The translations under genes were made by a program, and so were the position numbers. From contig NZ_CP032819.1 of assembly GCF_003991565.1 (NCBI RefSeq), positions 2,666,001 through 2,730,000 on the forward strand: DNA of 64,000 nt, read 5' to 3'. Of the stretch, positions 26,872-35,917 are shown piece after piece (position 1 is the first letter of the stretch; the number at the start of each line of letters is the position of its first letter). A model generated the notes under the pieces. It had not been told where the DNA came from and searched no databases. It was given only the letters and a program-made list of their open reading frames with translations. Source of the DNA: Butyricimonas faecalis. Lineage in GTDB: Bacteria; Bacteroidota; Bacteroidia; Bacteroidales; Marinifilaceae.

Positions 26872-27921
26872 CTACAATTCAAAATCTCGAATCATACATT
26901 TAAACAACTCAATCCCCTCCCGCACCTCCTCCAAGCAGATATATTCATTTGCCGTGTGTGAACGAGCGCTATCCCCGGGTCCAATCTTCAATGAGGGACA
27001 TGGAATCACCGCTTGATTCGACGTCGTTGGTGAACCGTAAGGAGATAATCCCAACTCTACACACCGCTTCACCACCGGATGAGAAGGCGAAATGGAAGAC
27101 GAATTCAGTGAAAAAGAGCGAGGGATCACATCGCATTTCACGTGATTACGGATCGTATCAAATATTTCCTGATTTGTGTAAAGTTCATTTACCCGTATAT
27201 CTACCATAAAACGACAAGTTGCAGGAACCACGTTATGCAGGGTTCCCGCTTCAATCCCCGTTACGCTCATTTTCACCGGACCCAATAATTCCGATACCTT
27301 CTCGAACTGATAGGTACGAAACCAATGTATATCTTCCATTGCCTCATAAATCGCATTCACCCCTTCCTCTCTTGCGGCGTGCCCCGCTTTTCCCCGGGCA
27401 CAACAATCCAACACCATCAACCCCTTCTCCGCTATCGCCGGACGCATCCCCGTGGGTTCACCCACAAAAGCAAAATCAATCTGCCCAAGTTCCGGGAACA
27501 CGCTTTGAATCCCGTTACTTCCCGTGTTCTCCTCTTCTGCAGAAGCCAAAAACACCAGGTTACACGGCAAACTCACGGATGCCGATTCGACAAAAACAGC
27601 CAGCATCGAAACAAGACTTCCTCCCGTGTCATTACTTCCCAAACCGAACAACTTTCCCTCCTTCACAATCGGTGTAAAAGGATCAGTGTCCCATCCCCCG
27701 TTAGGGCGCACGGTATCCAAATGTGCATCGAGTAATAACGTTGGCTTCGCTTCATCGAAATTCTTTGAACGACTCCACACGTTATTACCTTTGCGACGCA
27801 CGTCGAACCTATATCTTGTCAACACATCGGCAATCAAATCAGCCACCCCGGCCTCCTCCTTACTGAAAGAGGGGATGGATATAATTTGTTTTAAAAGCTC
27901 TATTGCCCCACTCGCATCCAT
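26872..27921 (-). CDS. argE: M20-family N-acyl-ornithine deacetylase (ArgE-like)
   Basis: A 349-residue zinc amidohydrolase removing the acyl group from N-acylornithine. In Bacteroides relatives the pathway is known to use succinylated rather than acetylated intermediates; which one is used here cannot be read from the sequence. Metal and catalytic motifs of the M20 family are seen: LLDAHLDTV, LGSNDTGGS, SAEEENTGSNG, VGEPTGMRPAI and the C-terminal SHTANEY. Its start codon shares one base with the argB stop (TAATG), so the two are coupled. Confidence 0.85.
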   Translation of the reverse strand: MDASGAIELLKQIISIPSFSKEEAGVADLIADVLTRYRFDVRRKGNNVWSRSKNFDEAKPTLLLDAHLDTVRPNGGWDTDPFTPIVKEGKLFGLGSNDTGGSLVSMLAVFVESASVSLPCNLVFLASAEEENTGSNGIQSVFPELGQIDFAFVGEPTGMRPAIAEKGLMVLDCCARGKAGHAAREEGVNAIYEAMEDIHWFRTYQFEKVSELLGPVKMSVTGIEAGTLHNVVPATCRFMVDIRVNELYTNQEIFDTIRNHVKCDVIPRSFSLNSSSISPSHPVVKRCVELGLSPYGSPTTSNQAVIPCPSLKIGPGDSARSHTANEYICLEEVREGIELFKCMIRDFEL

Positions 27922-28697
27922 TACTTTTCCAATATTATTCGAGTGCCCGCGTTCGGTTGATCCAGATCGTCAGGATGAATCAAACGAACAACCCGTACAC
28001 CGTTATGAACAGACTTAAAAGCGTTATCCAACTTGGGAATCATACCGGAATGAATCACTCCGTTTCCCTTATATTCTTCATACAACGACGGGGTAAGACA
28101 AGAAATCACGGAATCTTCATTCCCGACATCCGCCAACACCCCCTTTTTATCAAAACAATAAATCAATTCCACGTCATAACACCTCCCCAACGTCTCCGCC
28201 ACCGCTGCCGCGATACCATCTGCATTTGAATTCAACAACACACCTTTCCCATCGTGCGTGATCGGCGCAACAACAGGTATCACCCCGGCCTGCAACAACA
28301 ATTCGAGAGCTCCCATATTTACCTGTCGGACATCTCCCACGTACCCCCAGTCTATATCCCGTCCTTCCCGTCGATCGGCCTGCACCAGATTCAAGTCGCA
28401 CCCGGAAAGCCCACAAGCATTCACTCCCAAAGCCTGCAAACGAGCAACCAGCGTCTTGTTGATCCATCCGGAATAAACCATCACCGTGACCTCCAAAGTT
28501 TCCCGATCGGTCACCCGCCTCCCGTCAATCATCTTGCGGGGAATCCCCAACCGCTCCGAAAGCTGTCCGGCAAAAGTCCCGCCACCATGCACGATAACAA
28601 AAGGGGAACTCATCGATGCGAACTTCCGGCACAACCGGTTCTGTAGCTCGCCATCCTCGATCAAGGCACCCCCGATTTTTATGACTTTACATTCCAT
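27921..28697 (-). CDS. argB: N-acylglutamate kinase (acetyl/succinyl)
   Basis: A 258-residue amino-acid kinase that phosphorylates N-acylglutamate, the second step of arginine synthesis. Signatures are VIKIGGALIEDG, FVIVHGGGTFAGQLSERLG and the nucleotide-binding LLNSNADGIAAAVAETLG. Length is typical. It lies 3 bp after argD and overlaps argE. Confidence 0.92.
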   Translation of the reverse strand: MECKVIKIGGALIEDGELQNRLCRKFASMSSPFVIVHGGGTFAGQLSERLGIPRKMIDGRRVTDRETLEVTVMVYSGWINKTLVARLQALGVNACGLSGCDLNLVQADRREGRDIDWGYVGDVRQVNMGALELLLQAGVIPVVAPITHDGKGVLLNSNADGIAAAVAETLGRCYDVELIYCFDKKGVLADVGNEDSVISCLTPSLYEEYKGNGVIHSGMIPKLDNAFKSVHNGVRVVRLIHPDDLDQPNAGTRIILEK

Positions 28698-28700
28698 CTG

Positions 28701-29819
28701 TTAACTCATTACTTGTTTAAACCGAGCGACAAATTCGTCAATCTCCTCCCGGGTAACACACAACGGGGGCAACAAGCGCAACGTATTCTTCCCGCTAGTC
28801 CCCGTGATCACGTGTTGATCTGCCAGCAAACGACGACAAAAAATAGCATGAGGGATATCAATATCCACCCCGACCATCAACCCTCTTCCCCGAACTTCAA
28901 TCACCCCGTTCAAAACTTTTAATTGCTCCATCAGATAGCTGCCAACACGATCGGCATTTTCCATTAATTGCTCGTCCTTAATAACATCCAACACGGCAAT
29001 CGCGGCCGCACAAGCCAGGTGGTTTCCCCCGAACGTCGTTCCCAACATTCCCTTCTCCGCCTTGATCGACTCGTGAATCAAAACTCCTGCCACCGGGAAT
29101 CCATTGCCCATCCCTTTAGCCATAGTAACCAAGTCCGGCTCTATCCCCGCATGCTGGTAGGCAAAGAACTTCCCGGTCCGCCCGTACCCCGATTGGACTT
29201 CATCCAAAATCAACAGCGTACCCGTCTGATCACAAACCTCACGAGCCACTCGCAGAAACTCCCTTGTCGGTACCCGGATACCCCCCACGCCTTGAATTCC
29301 CTCCACGATAACGGCCGCGTATTCCCTCCCGGCCAACTCCCGTTTCAAAGCCTCCGCGTCATTCAAACCGACAAATGTCACTTGATGCCCCCGGTTCCAA
29401 GGAGCCTGTATTATCGGGTTATCCGTAACGGCAACCGCTCCACTCGTACGCCCGTGAAAGGCAGTGCGCATCGCCAGTATTTTCGAACGCCCCGTGACAA
29501 AAGAAGACAATTTTAGGGCATTCTCGTTAGCCTCCGCCCCACTGTTACAAAGAAACAAATTATAATCCGTGCAACCGGAAAGCGCTCGTAACTTTTGCTC
29601 CAACTCCTCCTGCAAATGATTCTTCACGGCATTGGAATAAAACCCGATACGATTTAATTGTCCCGCCACCAAATCCACGTAATGCGGATGCGAATGTCCG
29701 ATGGAAATAACAGCATGTCCCCCGTAAAAATCAAGGTATTTATTCCCATCACGATCCCAGAAATAGACGTTCTCCGCCTTAACCGGTTCTATATTCAATA
29801 CATTGTAAACATCAAACAT
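28701..29819 (-). CDS. argD: N-acylornithine aminotransferase
   Basis: A PLP-dependent class III aminotransferase of 372 residues that makes N-acylornithine from the semialdehyde and glutamate. Visible features are FYGGHAVISIGHSHPHYV, NSGAEANENALKL, LLILDEVQSGYGRTGKFFAYQ and the Schiff-base lysine in DLVTMAKGMGNGFP. It sits in the arginine operon 11 bp after argC. Confidence 0.95.
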   Translation of the reverse strand: MFDVYNVLNIEPVKAENVYFWDRDGNKYLDFYGGHAVISIGHSHPHYVDLVAGQLNRIGFYSNAVKNHLQEELEQKLRALSGCTDYNLFLCNSGAEANENALKLSSFVTGRSKILAMRTAFHGRTSGAVAVTDNPIIQAPWNRGHQVTFVGLNDAEALKRELAGREYAAVIVEGIQGVGGIRVPTREFLRVAREVCDQTGTLLILDEVQSGYGRTGKFFAYQHAGIEPDLVTMAKGMGNGFPVAGVLIHESIKAEKGMLGTTFGGNHLACAAAIAVLDVIKDEQLMENADRVGSYLMEQLKVLNGVIEVRGRGLMVGVDIDIPHAIFCRRLLADQHVITGTSGKNTLRLLPPLCVTREEIDEFVARFKQVMS

Positions 29820-29830
29820 ACTCGAATAAA

Positions 29831-30793
29831 TTAAAAATAACTGGCCTTTAAATTCAAACCCGTCGTTTCTTCCAGTCCGAACATCAGGTTCATATTCTGC
29901 ACGGCCTGCCCGGATGCCCCCTTTAACAGGTTGTCAATCACGGAAGTCACCAACACGTTACGCCCCTGCTGTTCGATATGAATAAAACAATAATTCGTGT
30001 TCACCACCTGCTTCAAATAAACCGGCTCGTCACTCACCACCGTGAAAGGATGTTCCTCGTAACAAGCTGCATATATATGTTGCAACTCCGACAAATCCCG
30101 TTCACTCGTGAAAACCGCGTTCACCATGATCCCCCGGGCATGACACCCGCGCATGGGAACAAAAGCAATATCCGTCGGCAAACATTCATCCTGCCCGGAC
30201 AACGTCTCTCGTATTTCAGCCAGATGCTGGTGAGAAAAAACTTTATAGACCGAAAGATTCTGTGCCCGATGGCTATAATGCGTCTCCTCCGTCGGTTTCT
30301 GTCCCGCACCCGTCGCCCCGGTAATCCCGAAGACGGACACGCGGTCAGGCAGCAAACCGCTCTTCGCCAACGGCAGCAGTCCCAACTCTATTGCCGTTGC
30401 AAAACATCCCGGATTCGCCACGTGCCAAGCCCCTTGTATCAGTTTCCGGTTCTGCTCCGGCAAACCGTAAACAAAATCCCCAGCACGGGACCTTAACCGG
30501 AAATCATGACTCAAATCAATGATTCTCACGGACGCCGGAACCCGATGCCGTTCCAAAAATTGGGCCGACATCCCGTGTCCCATGCACAGAAAGAGAACAT
30601 CAATATCCATCATGTCCAAATCGGAAAATCGCAGATTCGTGTAAATCAAATCCCGATGAACCCGACCGACAGGTTCTCCCCGGTGCGACTCGCTTTGCAA
30701 ATAACGTAATTCCACGTGCGGATGGGCAATTAACACGCGAATCAATTCCCCCGCCGTATATCCGGCAGCCCCGGCAATGCCCACTCTGATCAT
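29831..30793 (-). CDS. argC: N-acyl-gamma-glutamyl-phosphate reductase
   Basis: An NADPH-dependent reductase of about 320 residues. The start at 30793 gives MIRVGIAGAAGYTAGELIRV with the Rossmann motif at the very N-terminus. It is preceded by GAGGAGGGG and overlaps the argG stop as ATGA; the upstream in-frame ATG at 30886 would sit inside argG. Catalytic Cys is in NPGCFATA; further motifs are GITGATGAGQKPTEETHYSHR and FVPMRGCHARGI. Confidence 0.95.
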   Translation of the reverse strand: MIRVGIAGAAGYTAGELIRVLIAHPHVELRYLQSESHRGEPVGRVHRDLIYTNLRFSDLDMMDIDVLFLCMGHGMSAQFLERHRVPASVRIIDLSHDFRLRSRAGDFVYGLPEQNRKLIQGAWHVANPGCFATAIELGLLPLAKSGLLPDRVSVFGITGATGAGQKPTEETHYSHRAQNLSVYKVFSHQHLAEIRETLSGQDECLPTDIAFVPMRGCHARGIMVNAVFTSERDLSELQHIYAACYEEHPFTVVSDEPVYLKQVVNTNYCFIHIEQQGRNVLVTSVIDNLLKGASGQAVQNMNLMFGLEETTGLNLKASYF

Positions 30794-31992
30794 ATCCCCT
30801 CCTCGCTCTTCTCGTTCACCGCGTGATAAACCTGCAAAGGTATCGACAACATCCGGGTAAACCCCTTCACATCCTCTGCCGTCCAAGCCTTATTCTCTTC
30901 CCCGTAACAAGCAAATGCGGCATCCATCAGATCATGATCAGAGCGGATGCCCAACAATTCGAAACAATAAGGACGCATCCGAACCCGCACGTCACCCGAC
31001 ACGTAACGTTGTGAATCCTGAAGGAAACTTTCAATATTCCGCATAACAGGCTCCCCGTACATGGCCTCGTGTAAAAACATCCCGTACCAATTCCCCAGTT
31101 GCTCTTTCCAGTACATCTGCCACTTCGTGAGCGTATGCTTTTCCAGCAATTCATGAGCTTTAATAATCATCAACGGAGCAGCCGCCTCGAAACCGACACG
31201 TCCTTTAATCCCCACGATCGTGTCGCCCACGTGAGTATCGCGCCCGATAGCCCAAGCAGAGGCCAAGGCCTCCACCCGGCGGATAGCCTCGATTTTATCC
31301 GTGTAACACGTACCATTCACCCCGCACAACTCCCCCCGTTCAAACGACAAGATCAGCTCCTCCTCGCCCTCCTTCTCCAATGAAGAAGGATAAGCCTCCC
31401 CCGGAAGACACTCCCATGAATTCAATGTCTCTTTTCCACCCACCGAAGTTCCCCAGAGCCCCTTATTAATAGAATACGTCATCTTGGACCAATCCCGCTC
31501 TACCCCTTTCGATTTCAAATAGGCAATCTCCTCCTCCCGGCTCAACTTCAGATCACGAGTCGGGGTTATAATCTTCATTTCCGAGGCAAACACGGAAAAA
31601 CAAAAATCAAAACGCACCTGATCATTCCCGGCCCCCGTGCTTCCGTGAGCCAAAGCATCCGCCCCGATCTCCTTTGCATACCTCACGATAGCCAACGCCT
31701 GAAAAGTACGCTCGGAACTAACCGACACCGGGTACGTCTTGTTGCGCAAAACATTCCCGAAAATCATATATTTGATACACTTCTCGTAATATTCTCCCGT
31801 CACGTCCAGCGTCACGTGCTTCTTCGCCCCCAAGGCGTATGCCTTCTCTTCAATCCCGGCCAGCTCACCGGGGGTAAATCCCCCGGTATTTGCCAATGCC
31901 GTGTAGACCTCAAGCCCCATTTCCTCGCTCAGGTACTTGACACAACAGGAGGTATCCAACCCCCCGCTATATGCTAAAACTACTTTTTTCAT
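30790..31992 (-). CDS. argG: Argininosuccinate synthase
   Basis: A 400-residue ATP-dependent ligase joining citrulline and aspartate. The N-terminal PP-loop AYSGGLDTSCCVKYL and the internal GSTGAGNDQVRFD are diagnostic. It is the second gene of the operon, and its stop overlaps the argC start by four bases. Confidence 0.97.
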   Translation of the reverse strand: MKKVVLAYSGGLDTSCCVKYLSEEMGLEVYTALANTGGFTPGELAGIEEKAYALGAKKHVTLDVTGEYYEKCIKYMIFGNVLRNKTYPVSVSSERTFQALAIVRYAKEIGADALAHGSTGAGNDQVRFDFCFSVFASEMKIITPTRDLKLSREEEIAYLKSKGVERDWSKMTYSINKGLWGTSVGGKETLNSWECLPGEAYPSSLEKEGEEELILSFERGELCGVNGTCYTDKIEAIRRVEALASAWAIGRDTHVGDTIVGIKGRVGFEAAAPLMIIKAHELLEKHTLTKWQMYWKEQLGNWYGMFLHEAMYGEPVMRNIESFLQDSQRYVSGDVRVRMRPYCFELLGIRSDHDLMDAAFACYGEENKAWTAEDVKGFTRMLSIPLQVYHAVNEKSEEGI

Positions 31993-32008
31993 GAATCTAA
32001 ATTACAAG

Positions 32009-32698
32009 TTACAAATTTGCCGTATGTTTCATGGTAGAGCGAGCAACAGGAATCCCGCAAACCGCCAACGTGGCTCCCACAACGTGACGCAGGTGCTTGA
32101 ACAAAGGCAACGACATCCCTTTAGTCGCCTTTTTAGCTGCTTTTTTAGCCGCCTCCTGTTGTTGGGCCACGGCCTCCGGGTCATAAATCATCCCGGTACA
32201 AAGGCACTTGGTCATATTCGTCCGCTGCAATATGTCATAATTCACGCAAGACTTGCATCCGGCCCAAAACTCCTCATCATCCGTGAGTTTGGCAAAAGTA
32301 ACAGGCACGTAACCCAATGAAGTATTGATTCGCATCACCTGCTCACCAGTTGTCAAGCCGAAAAGCTTTGCTTGCGGGAATCGCCTTCGCGACAATTGAA
32401 AAGCAGCCTTCTTTATTTGTTTTGCCACTCCCAATCCCCGGTACGCCGGTACCACGATTAATCCGGAGTTCGCCACGAATTTCTGGTGCCCCCATGATTC
32501 AATATAACAGAAGCCCACGAACTCCTCTCGATTCAGAGCGATAATCGCCTTCCCGTTTCGGATTTTATCGGCAATATACTCGTCCGTTCTTCTGGCTATA
32601 CCAGTACCTCTTGCTTTTGCAGCCTGATCAATCGCATCGTTTATCGCCGTCACGTATGACAGGTGTTTCTCAGATGCAACTACAACTTCAATCTTCAT
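32009..32698 (-). CDS. GNAT-family acyltransferase heading the arginine operon (probable N-acylglutamate synthase)
   Basis: A 229-residue GNAT protein; the acyl-CoA binding region is GLIVVPAYRGLGVAKQIKKAAF. Bacteroidales lack a classical ArgA, and GNAT proteins at this operon position are considered to supply N-acylglutamate synthase activity, so that role is likely here. The C-terminal extension is unusual: WAGCKSCVNYD and TKCLCTGM give a CxxC/CxC cysteine group that could bind a metal, followed by an Ala/Lys-rich segment and a hydrophobic/basic tail. It begins the operon, 16 bp before argG. Confidence 0.78.
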   Translation of the reverse strand: MKIEVVVASEKHLSYVTAINDAIDQAAKARGTGIARRTDEYIADKIRNGKAIIALNREEFVGFCYIESWGHQKFVANSGLIVVPAYRGLGVAKQIKKAAFQLSRRRFPQAKLFGLTTGEQVMRINTSLGYVPVTFAKLTDDEEFWAGCKSCVNYDILQRTNMTKCLCTGMIYDPEAVAQQQEAAKKAAKKATKGMSLPLFKHLRHVVGATLAVCGIPVARSTMKHTANL

Positions 32699-32748
32699 CT
32701 TTTTACAATTTAATCTAAATCATTCAAATTCTTTTTAATTACTCATTG

Positions 32749-32805
32749 TGCATATTTATTTATTCACGGTGCAAATATATGCATTATATCGTCATATTGT
32801 ACAAA
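32749..32805 (-). promoter_or_regulatory. Arginine operon promoter overlapped by ArgR-like boxes
   Basis: On the minus strand TATATTTG (32779-32772) matches the -7 box, with a TTTG about 22 bp upstream (32805-32802). Overlapping it are two ARG-box-like sites: TGCATATTTATTTATTCA (32749-32766) and, after CGG, TGCAAATATATGCA (32770-32783). Pairs of about 18-bp AT-rich palindromes spaced by 3 bp are the known layout of ArgR operators. Repression by arginine is inferred. Confidence 0.5.
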
Positions 32806-32944
32806 AAAACCACATATAATTCATTTTTATTGCATTTTTATTCAAACAACAGCAACATAAACGCCAGATTACATTAAATTTTTGGTCATTATATACCATT
32901 TTAAAGTAAATAATACATCCTCAAAGATGGTGAGTAACTTAGCT

Positions 32945-32991
32945 CTCCCTCTGTTCATAGAGGGAGTACCCCGGAGGGGGGAGGGAGTTGG
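32945..32991. repeat. Dispersed palindromic repeat, copy E (partial)
   Basis: CTCCCTCTGTTCATAGAGGGAG forms a hairpin and is followed by ACCCCGGAGGGGGGAGGGAGTTGG. The composition and layout resemble one half of the repeat, but diverged. Confidence 0.45.
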
Positions 32992-33203
32992 TTTACCGTA
33001 AATTTGTATATAAGTTCCAATTTTTTTAAAGTAGCACAGTAAACAAGTAATAGAAAAATTACCTTGAAACACAATTTATTTCATTTTTTTGAAAATATGC
33101 CTACATCGTCATTAATGCTTCAATTAAATTTGCATACTACTTTTTAAATGCATACATTGCAAAATAGTATTAACCCAATTATACCTATGAAAAAATTGAA
33201 ATT

Positions 33204-33695
33204 ATGAAAACTAAAATTTCAATCGTCATCTTGTTGTTCGTATTGGGAATCTCCATGGTGGTATACGCCCAATCTAAAAAAGATTTTACGATAGAAAAAC
33301 GTAAATATGCTTATATAGTAAAACCTATTTATTTAACATCTCCTGATTTTACACGAAGTTCTCGTTACGAGATCATGGATCATAAATACATGCAACTTTC
33401 AATCGACAGTGTTCGAAATGGAATGATAAAAGAAATCATAGCGACCAAGATTGTATCATATAAATCAAAAATAAGGCTATGTTTTGATAAAACAGGAAAA
33501 ATGCTATATGGATACTTTGAACTTGATAATGAAGATATACCAGAAGAAAAAATAACATTAAAAGATTTACGTACAATCTTAGATCACTATATGAACTTAC
33601 GAATAGATATGTCTAAAATTGAAATAAATTTTGGACCAAATACAAATTTCAACTTCGGAATTCTTGCTATACCCCTAAAAACAAAAGAGACATGA
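33204..33695 (+). CDS. Secreted protein of unknown function
   Basis: A 163-residue protein with a clear signal peptide (MKTKISIVILLFVLGISMVVYAQ) and a mixed alpha/beta remainder. I do not recognise a family. It is AT-richer than its downstream neighbours. Its stop overlaps the next start as ATGA, so the two are coupled. It may be translationally coupled to a six-codon leader frame that ends over its own ATG. Confidence 0.65.
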   Translation: MKTKISIVILLFVLGISMVVYAQSKKDFTIEKRKYAYIVKPIYLTSPDFTRSSRYEIMDHKYMQLSIDSVRNGMIKEIIATKIVSYKSKIRLCFDKTGKMLYGYFELDNEDIPEEKITLKDLRTILDHYMNLRIDMSKIEINFGPNTNFNFGILAIPLKTKET

Positions 33696-34351
33696 AAACA
33701 AATTTTATCATAACAATACTTCTATTATTCTCTAACATACTTCTAGCACAGCACCAAAACCTAGATAAGTTACCCCAAAAAGAACGGGATTCGATTCTGG
33801 TTAAGGTCGCCAACGAGGCAATCAATAGATTTTCAATTGGTTATTTACGACCGGGAAACAAACCGTATATTGAAGACATCGGGTATAAACTAAGCGAGAC
33901 ATATAAAAAACAATGTCTTAAAGAATATGCAGATAGATATCTTTACGCGGTGTACTATTTAGCCACAGACAAAGAGAAAAAGTTTTATGAAAATGATACT
34001 CTCGTGAAGGCTCTTGTTCTCGCGGACATAGGCAAGGTGACAGAAATCATTTATATTGATAATACTAGCTGGGGACAATTGGCTTTGGAGAAAGTCGACT
34101 CCAAAGCAAAAATCACCAAGCGAAAATTTAAAACCGTGGAGGAATATTTAAAAGAGATCGAGAAATTTAATAACCCTAAAATTCTTACTGATCCCCCTCC
34201 AGAGATGAAAGAAAAGTATCAGAAATTTTTGGACATGAAAAAAAGAAGACGGGACTCTGCAATTATTTTACGCCAGCAATACCTACAAAAACGAGATTCG
34301 ATCTGGAAACAAGACTCCATCAAGGAATCCCGAAAAAAACTCCAACCGTAA
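33692..34351 (+). CDS. Secreted protein of unknown function with charged C-terminal helix
   Basis: A 219-residue protein with a signal peptide (..LLFSNILLAQ). A central alpha/beta region is followed by a very basic, Lys/Arg/Asp-rich helical tail (about residues 165-219; KKRRRDSAIILRQQYLQKRD), probably coiled coil. The family is not recognised. It overlaps the preceding gene by four bases and precedes the O-antigen-ligase-like gene by about 78 bp. Confidence 0.65.
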   Translation: MKTNFIITILLLFSNILLAQHQNLDKLPQKERDSILVKVANEAINRFSIGYLRPGNKPYIEDIGYKLSETYKKQCLKEYADRYLYAVYYLATDKEKKFYENDTLVKALVLADIGKVTEIIYIDNTSWGQLALEKVDSKAKITKRKFKTVEEYLKEIEKFNNPKILTDPPPEMKEKYQKFLDMKKRRRDSAIILRQQYLQKRDSIWKQDSIKESRKKLQP

Positions 34352-34429
34352 CCCGGCAAATTTTAGGGAGAGAAAGAATCGTCATTTGGGGGTTACGAGA
34401 GGTATAACACCGTTTATTTGTATCAATAC

Positions 34430-35917
34430 ATGTTTCTGTTACCTTCGATAATAATTGTCATTGCCTTGTGGGTACTTTTTGAACGGGGAAGTACCTCTTT
34501 GGCAAGAATCACCTTAACGGATATGGCGATTATCGCCTATTTGTTACACGGTCTGTGTAACTTGATGTTTACCCGTGATACTCCACCGGACTCGCTCGCC
34601 TTGTGTCACTGGGGGATGTACACGATATTGTACATTGTCACTCGAAATGTTGCCAACAAGCTTCTCGTGACCTGGCTTATTATCGGGATCGGCATCACGC
34701 AGGCTATAATCGGCATCACGCAACTAGCGGGATGGTTTCCTTCAAACCATCCCGATTTTCCCGTGACCGGAACATTCCAGAACCCGGGACCCTACGGGGG
34801 ACTCTTGGCTGTTTCGTTAATTGCAATCGCATGGGTGTTGCGTTCGGGGGCAAGGTTAAAGGCATTCCCGTGGGGTGTATTGTTATTATTACTTGTCATG
34901 CTAGTCATTTCAACCTCCCGGGCAGCGTGGATTGCAGCCCTTGTCGGGATTGTCACTCTGTTTCCCAGACTTCACGATGGATGGGGTAAAAGAACAATAA
35001 TCTCCATTATAACGGGGGCGTTTGTCGTCGGTCTTTACTTCTTACGCCCCGGGTCGGCTGATGCGCGCATACTGATATGGCAAGTATGTGCTCGTTTAAT
35101 AAAACTAGAACCACTCACGGGACTCGGAATCGGGACCCTCCCACAACATTACATGAACGCCCAAGCGGAATATTTCGCTGCCCACCCCGATTCGGACCTG
35201 TCCATCGTGGCGAACAACAATTACCAGGCTTTCAACGAGTTCTTACATATTACCGTGGAACAGGGATTTATCGGTTTGTTATTATTATTTGGGATTATTC
35301 TAACTTGTCGCCATTCCTCCCGATTCCCTTTCATCCTCACGTGGTTCACGTTCTCGATGTTTTCATATCCGGCAGATTGCGAATGGTTAATGATTGTGTT
35401 CGTGTTGAGCCTTGCTCTTTGCGCGGGAGAAAATCCCGGTTGGTGCTTGAAGTTCAATAAAAAATGGTTTCTATGTAGCCTTGTCATGATCCCGTTTACC
35501 CTTGCAACAACCTTAAGATACGACAATGCCGTCAAAAATATAAAATTTGACACGGCTCCCCAATTCCCGTATAATCGAGAGTACATGCTTCAATTTGCCC
35601 GACAGAAACGGGACATCCATGTTTTAGAGAGGCTCACAAGGGACGTTTGTTCCTCCACGGACATTCTCTGTGACATGGGAGATCTTTATGAAACACGGGG
35701 AGATATAAAACGGGCGGATAGTTGCTATTCTCTCGCTCGGCAAATGGTCCCATGTAGAATTAAACCCTTGCACAAACTCTACCTGCTTTACAAGCAAAGA
35801 AATAGCACCGTTGCGGAGGATTATGCGAGGCAAATATTGAATTTCAAAACACCTTTCGTCGGTTCAGTCGTGTTACGCGCCCGTGCTGATGCAAAAAAAT
35901 TTTTAAACCATGAATAA
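34430..35917 (+). CDS. O-antigen ligase-like polytopic membrane protein with TPR tail
   Basis: A protein of about 495 residues; the ATG at 34430 is preferred over a TTG at 34418. Roughly ten membrane helices occupy residues 1-365. The features GTFQNPGPYGGLLAV, STSRAAWIAALVGIV and the loop NNNYQAFNEFLHITVEQGFIG match the Wzy_C/O-antigen ligase fold, which transfers lipid-linked glycans. A soluble C-terminal region (about 390-495) looks like two or three TPR-type helix pairs (MGDLYETRGDIKRADSCYSLA). No glycosyltransferase genes are nearby, so the acceptor and glycan are unknown. The stop overlaps the next gene by eight bases. Confidence 0.75.
   Translation: MFLLPSIIIVIALWVLFERGSTSLARITLTDMAIIAYLLHGLCNLMFTRDTPPDSLALCHWGMYTILYIVTRNVANKLLVTWLIIGIGITQAIIGITQLAGWFPSNHPDFPVTGTFQNPGPYGGLLAVSLIAIAWVLRSGARLKAFPWGVLLLLLVMLVISTSRAAWIAALVGIVTLFPRLHDGWGKRTIISIITGAFVVGLYFLRPGSADARILIWQVCARLIKLEPLTGLGIGTLPQHYMNAQAEYFAAHPDSDLSIVANNNYQAFNEFLHITVEQGFIGLLLLFGIILTCRHSSRFPFILTWFTFSMFSYPADCEWLMIVFVLSLALCAGENPGWCLKFNKKWFLCSLVMIPFTLATTLRYDNAVKNIKFDTAPQFPYNREYMLQFARQKRDIHVLERLTRDVCSSTDILCDMGDLYETRGDIKRADSCYSLARQMVPCRIKPLHKLYLLYKQRNSTVAEDYARQILNFKTPFVGSVVLRARADAKKFLNHE

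Larger units (their letters stand above)
32699..33203. other. Divergent intergenic region between arg operon and envelope cluster
   Basis: About 500 bp of mostly AT-rich DNA with no convincing gene. It holds the arg promoter and operator, a partial copy of the palindromic repeat at 32945-32991, and TAAATTTG at 33125-33132, a plausible -7 box for the rightward cluster. A six-codon reading frame (33187-33207, MKKLKL) has its TGA overlapping the next ATG. Confidence 0.5.

Noticed and set aside
32869..33072. 67-codon minus-strand frame in the arg/envelope gap
   Set aside because: It runs through the palindromic repeat remnant and has no family resemblance or start signal.
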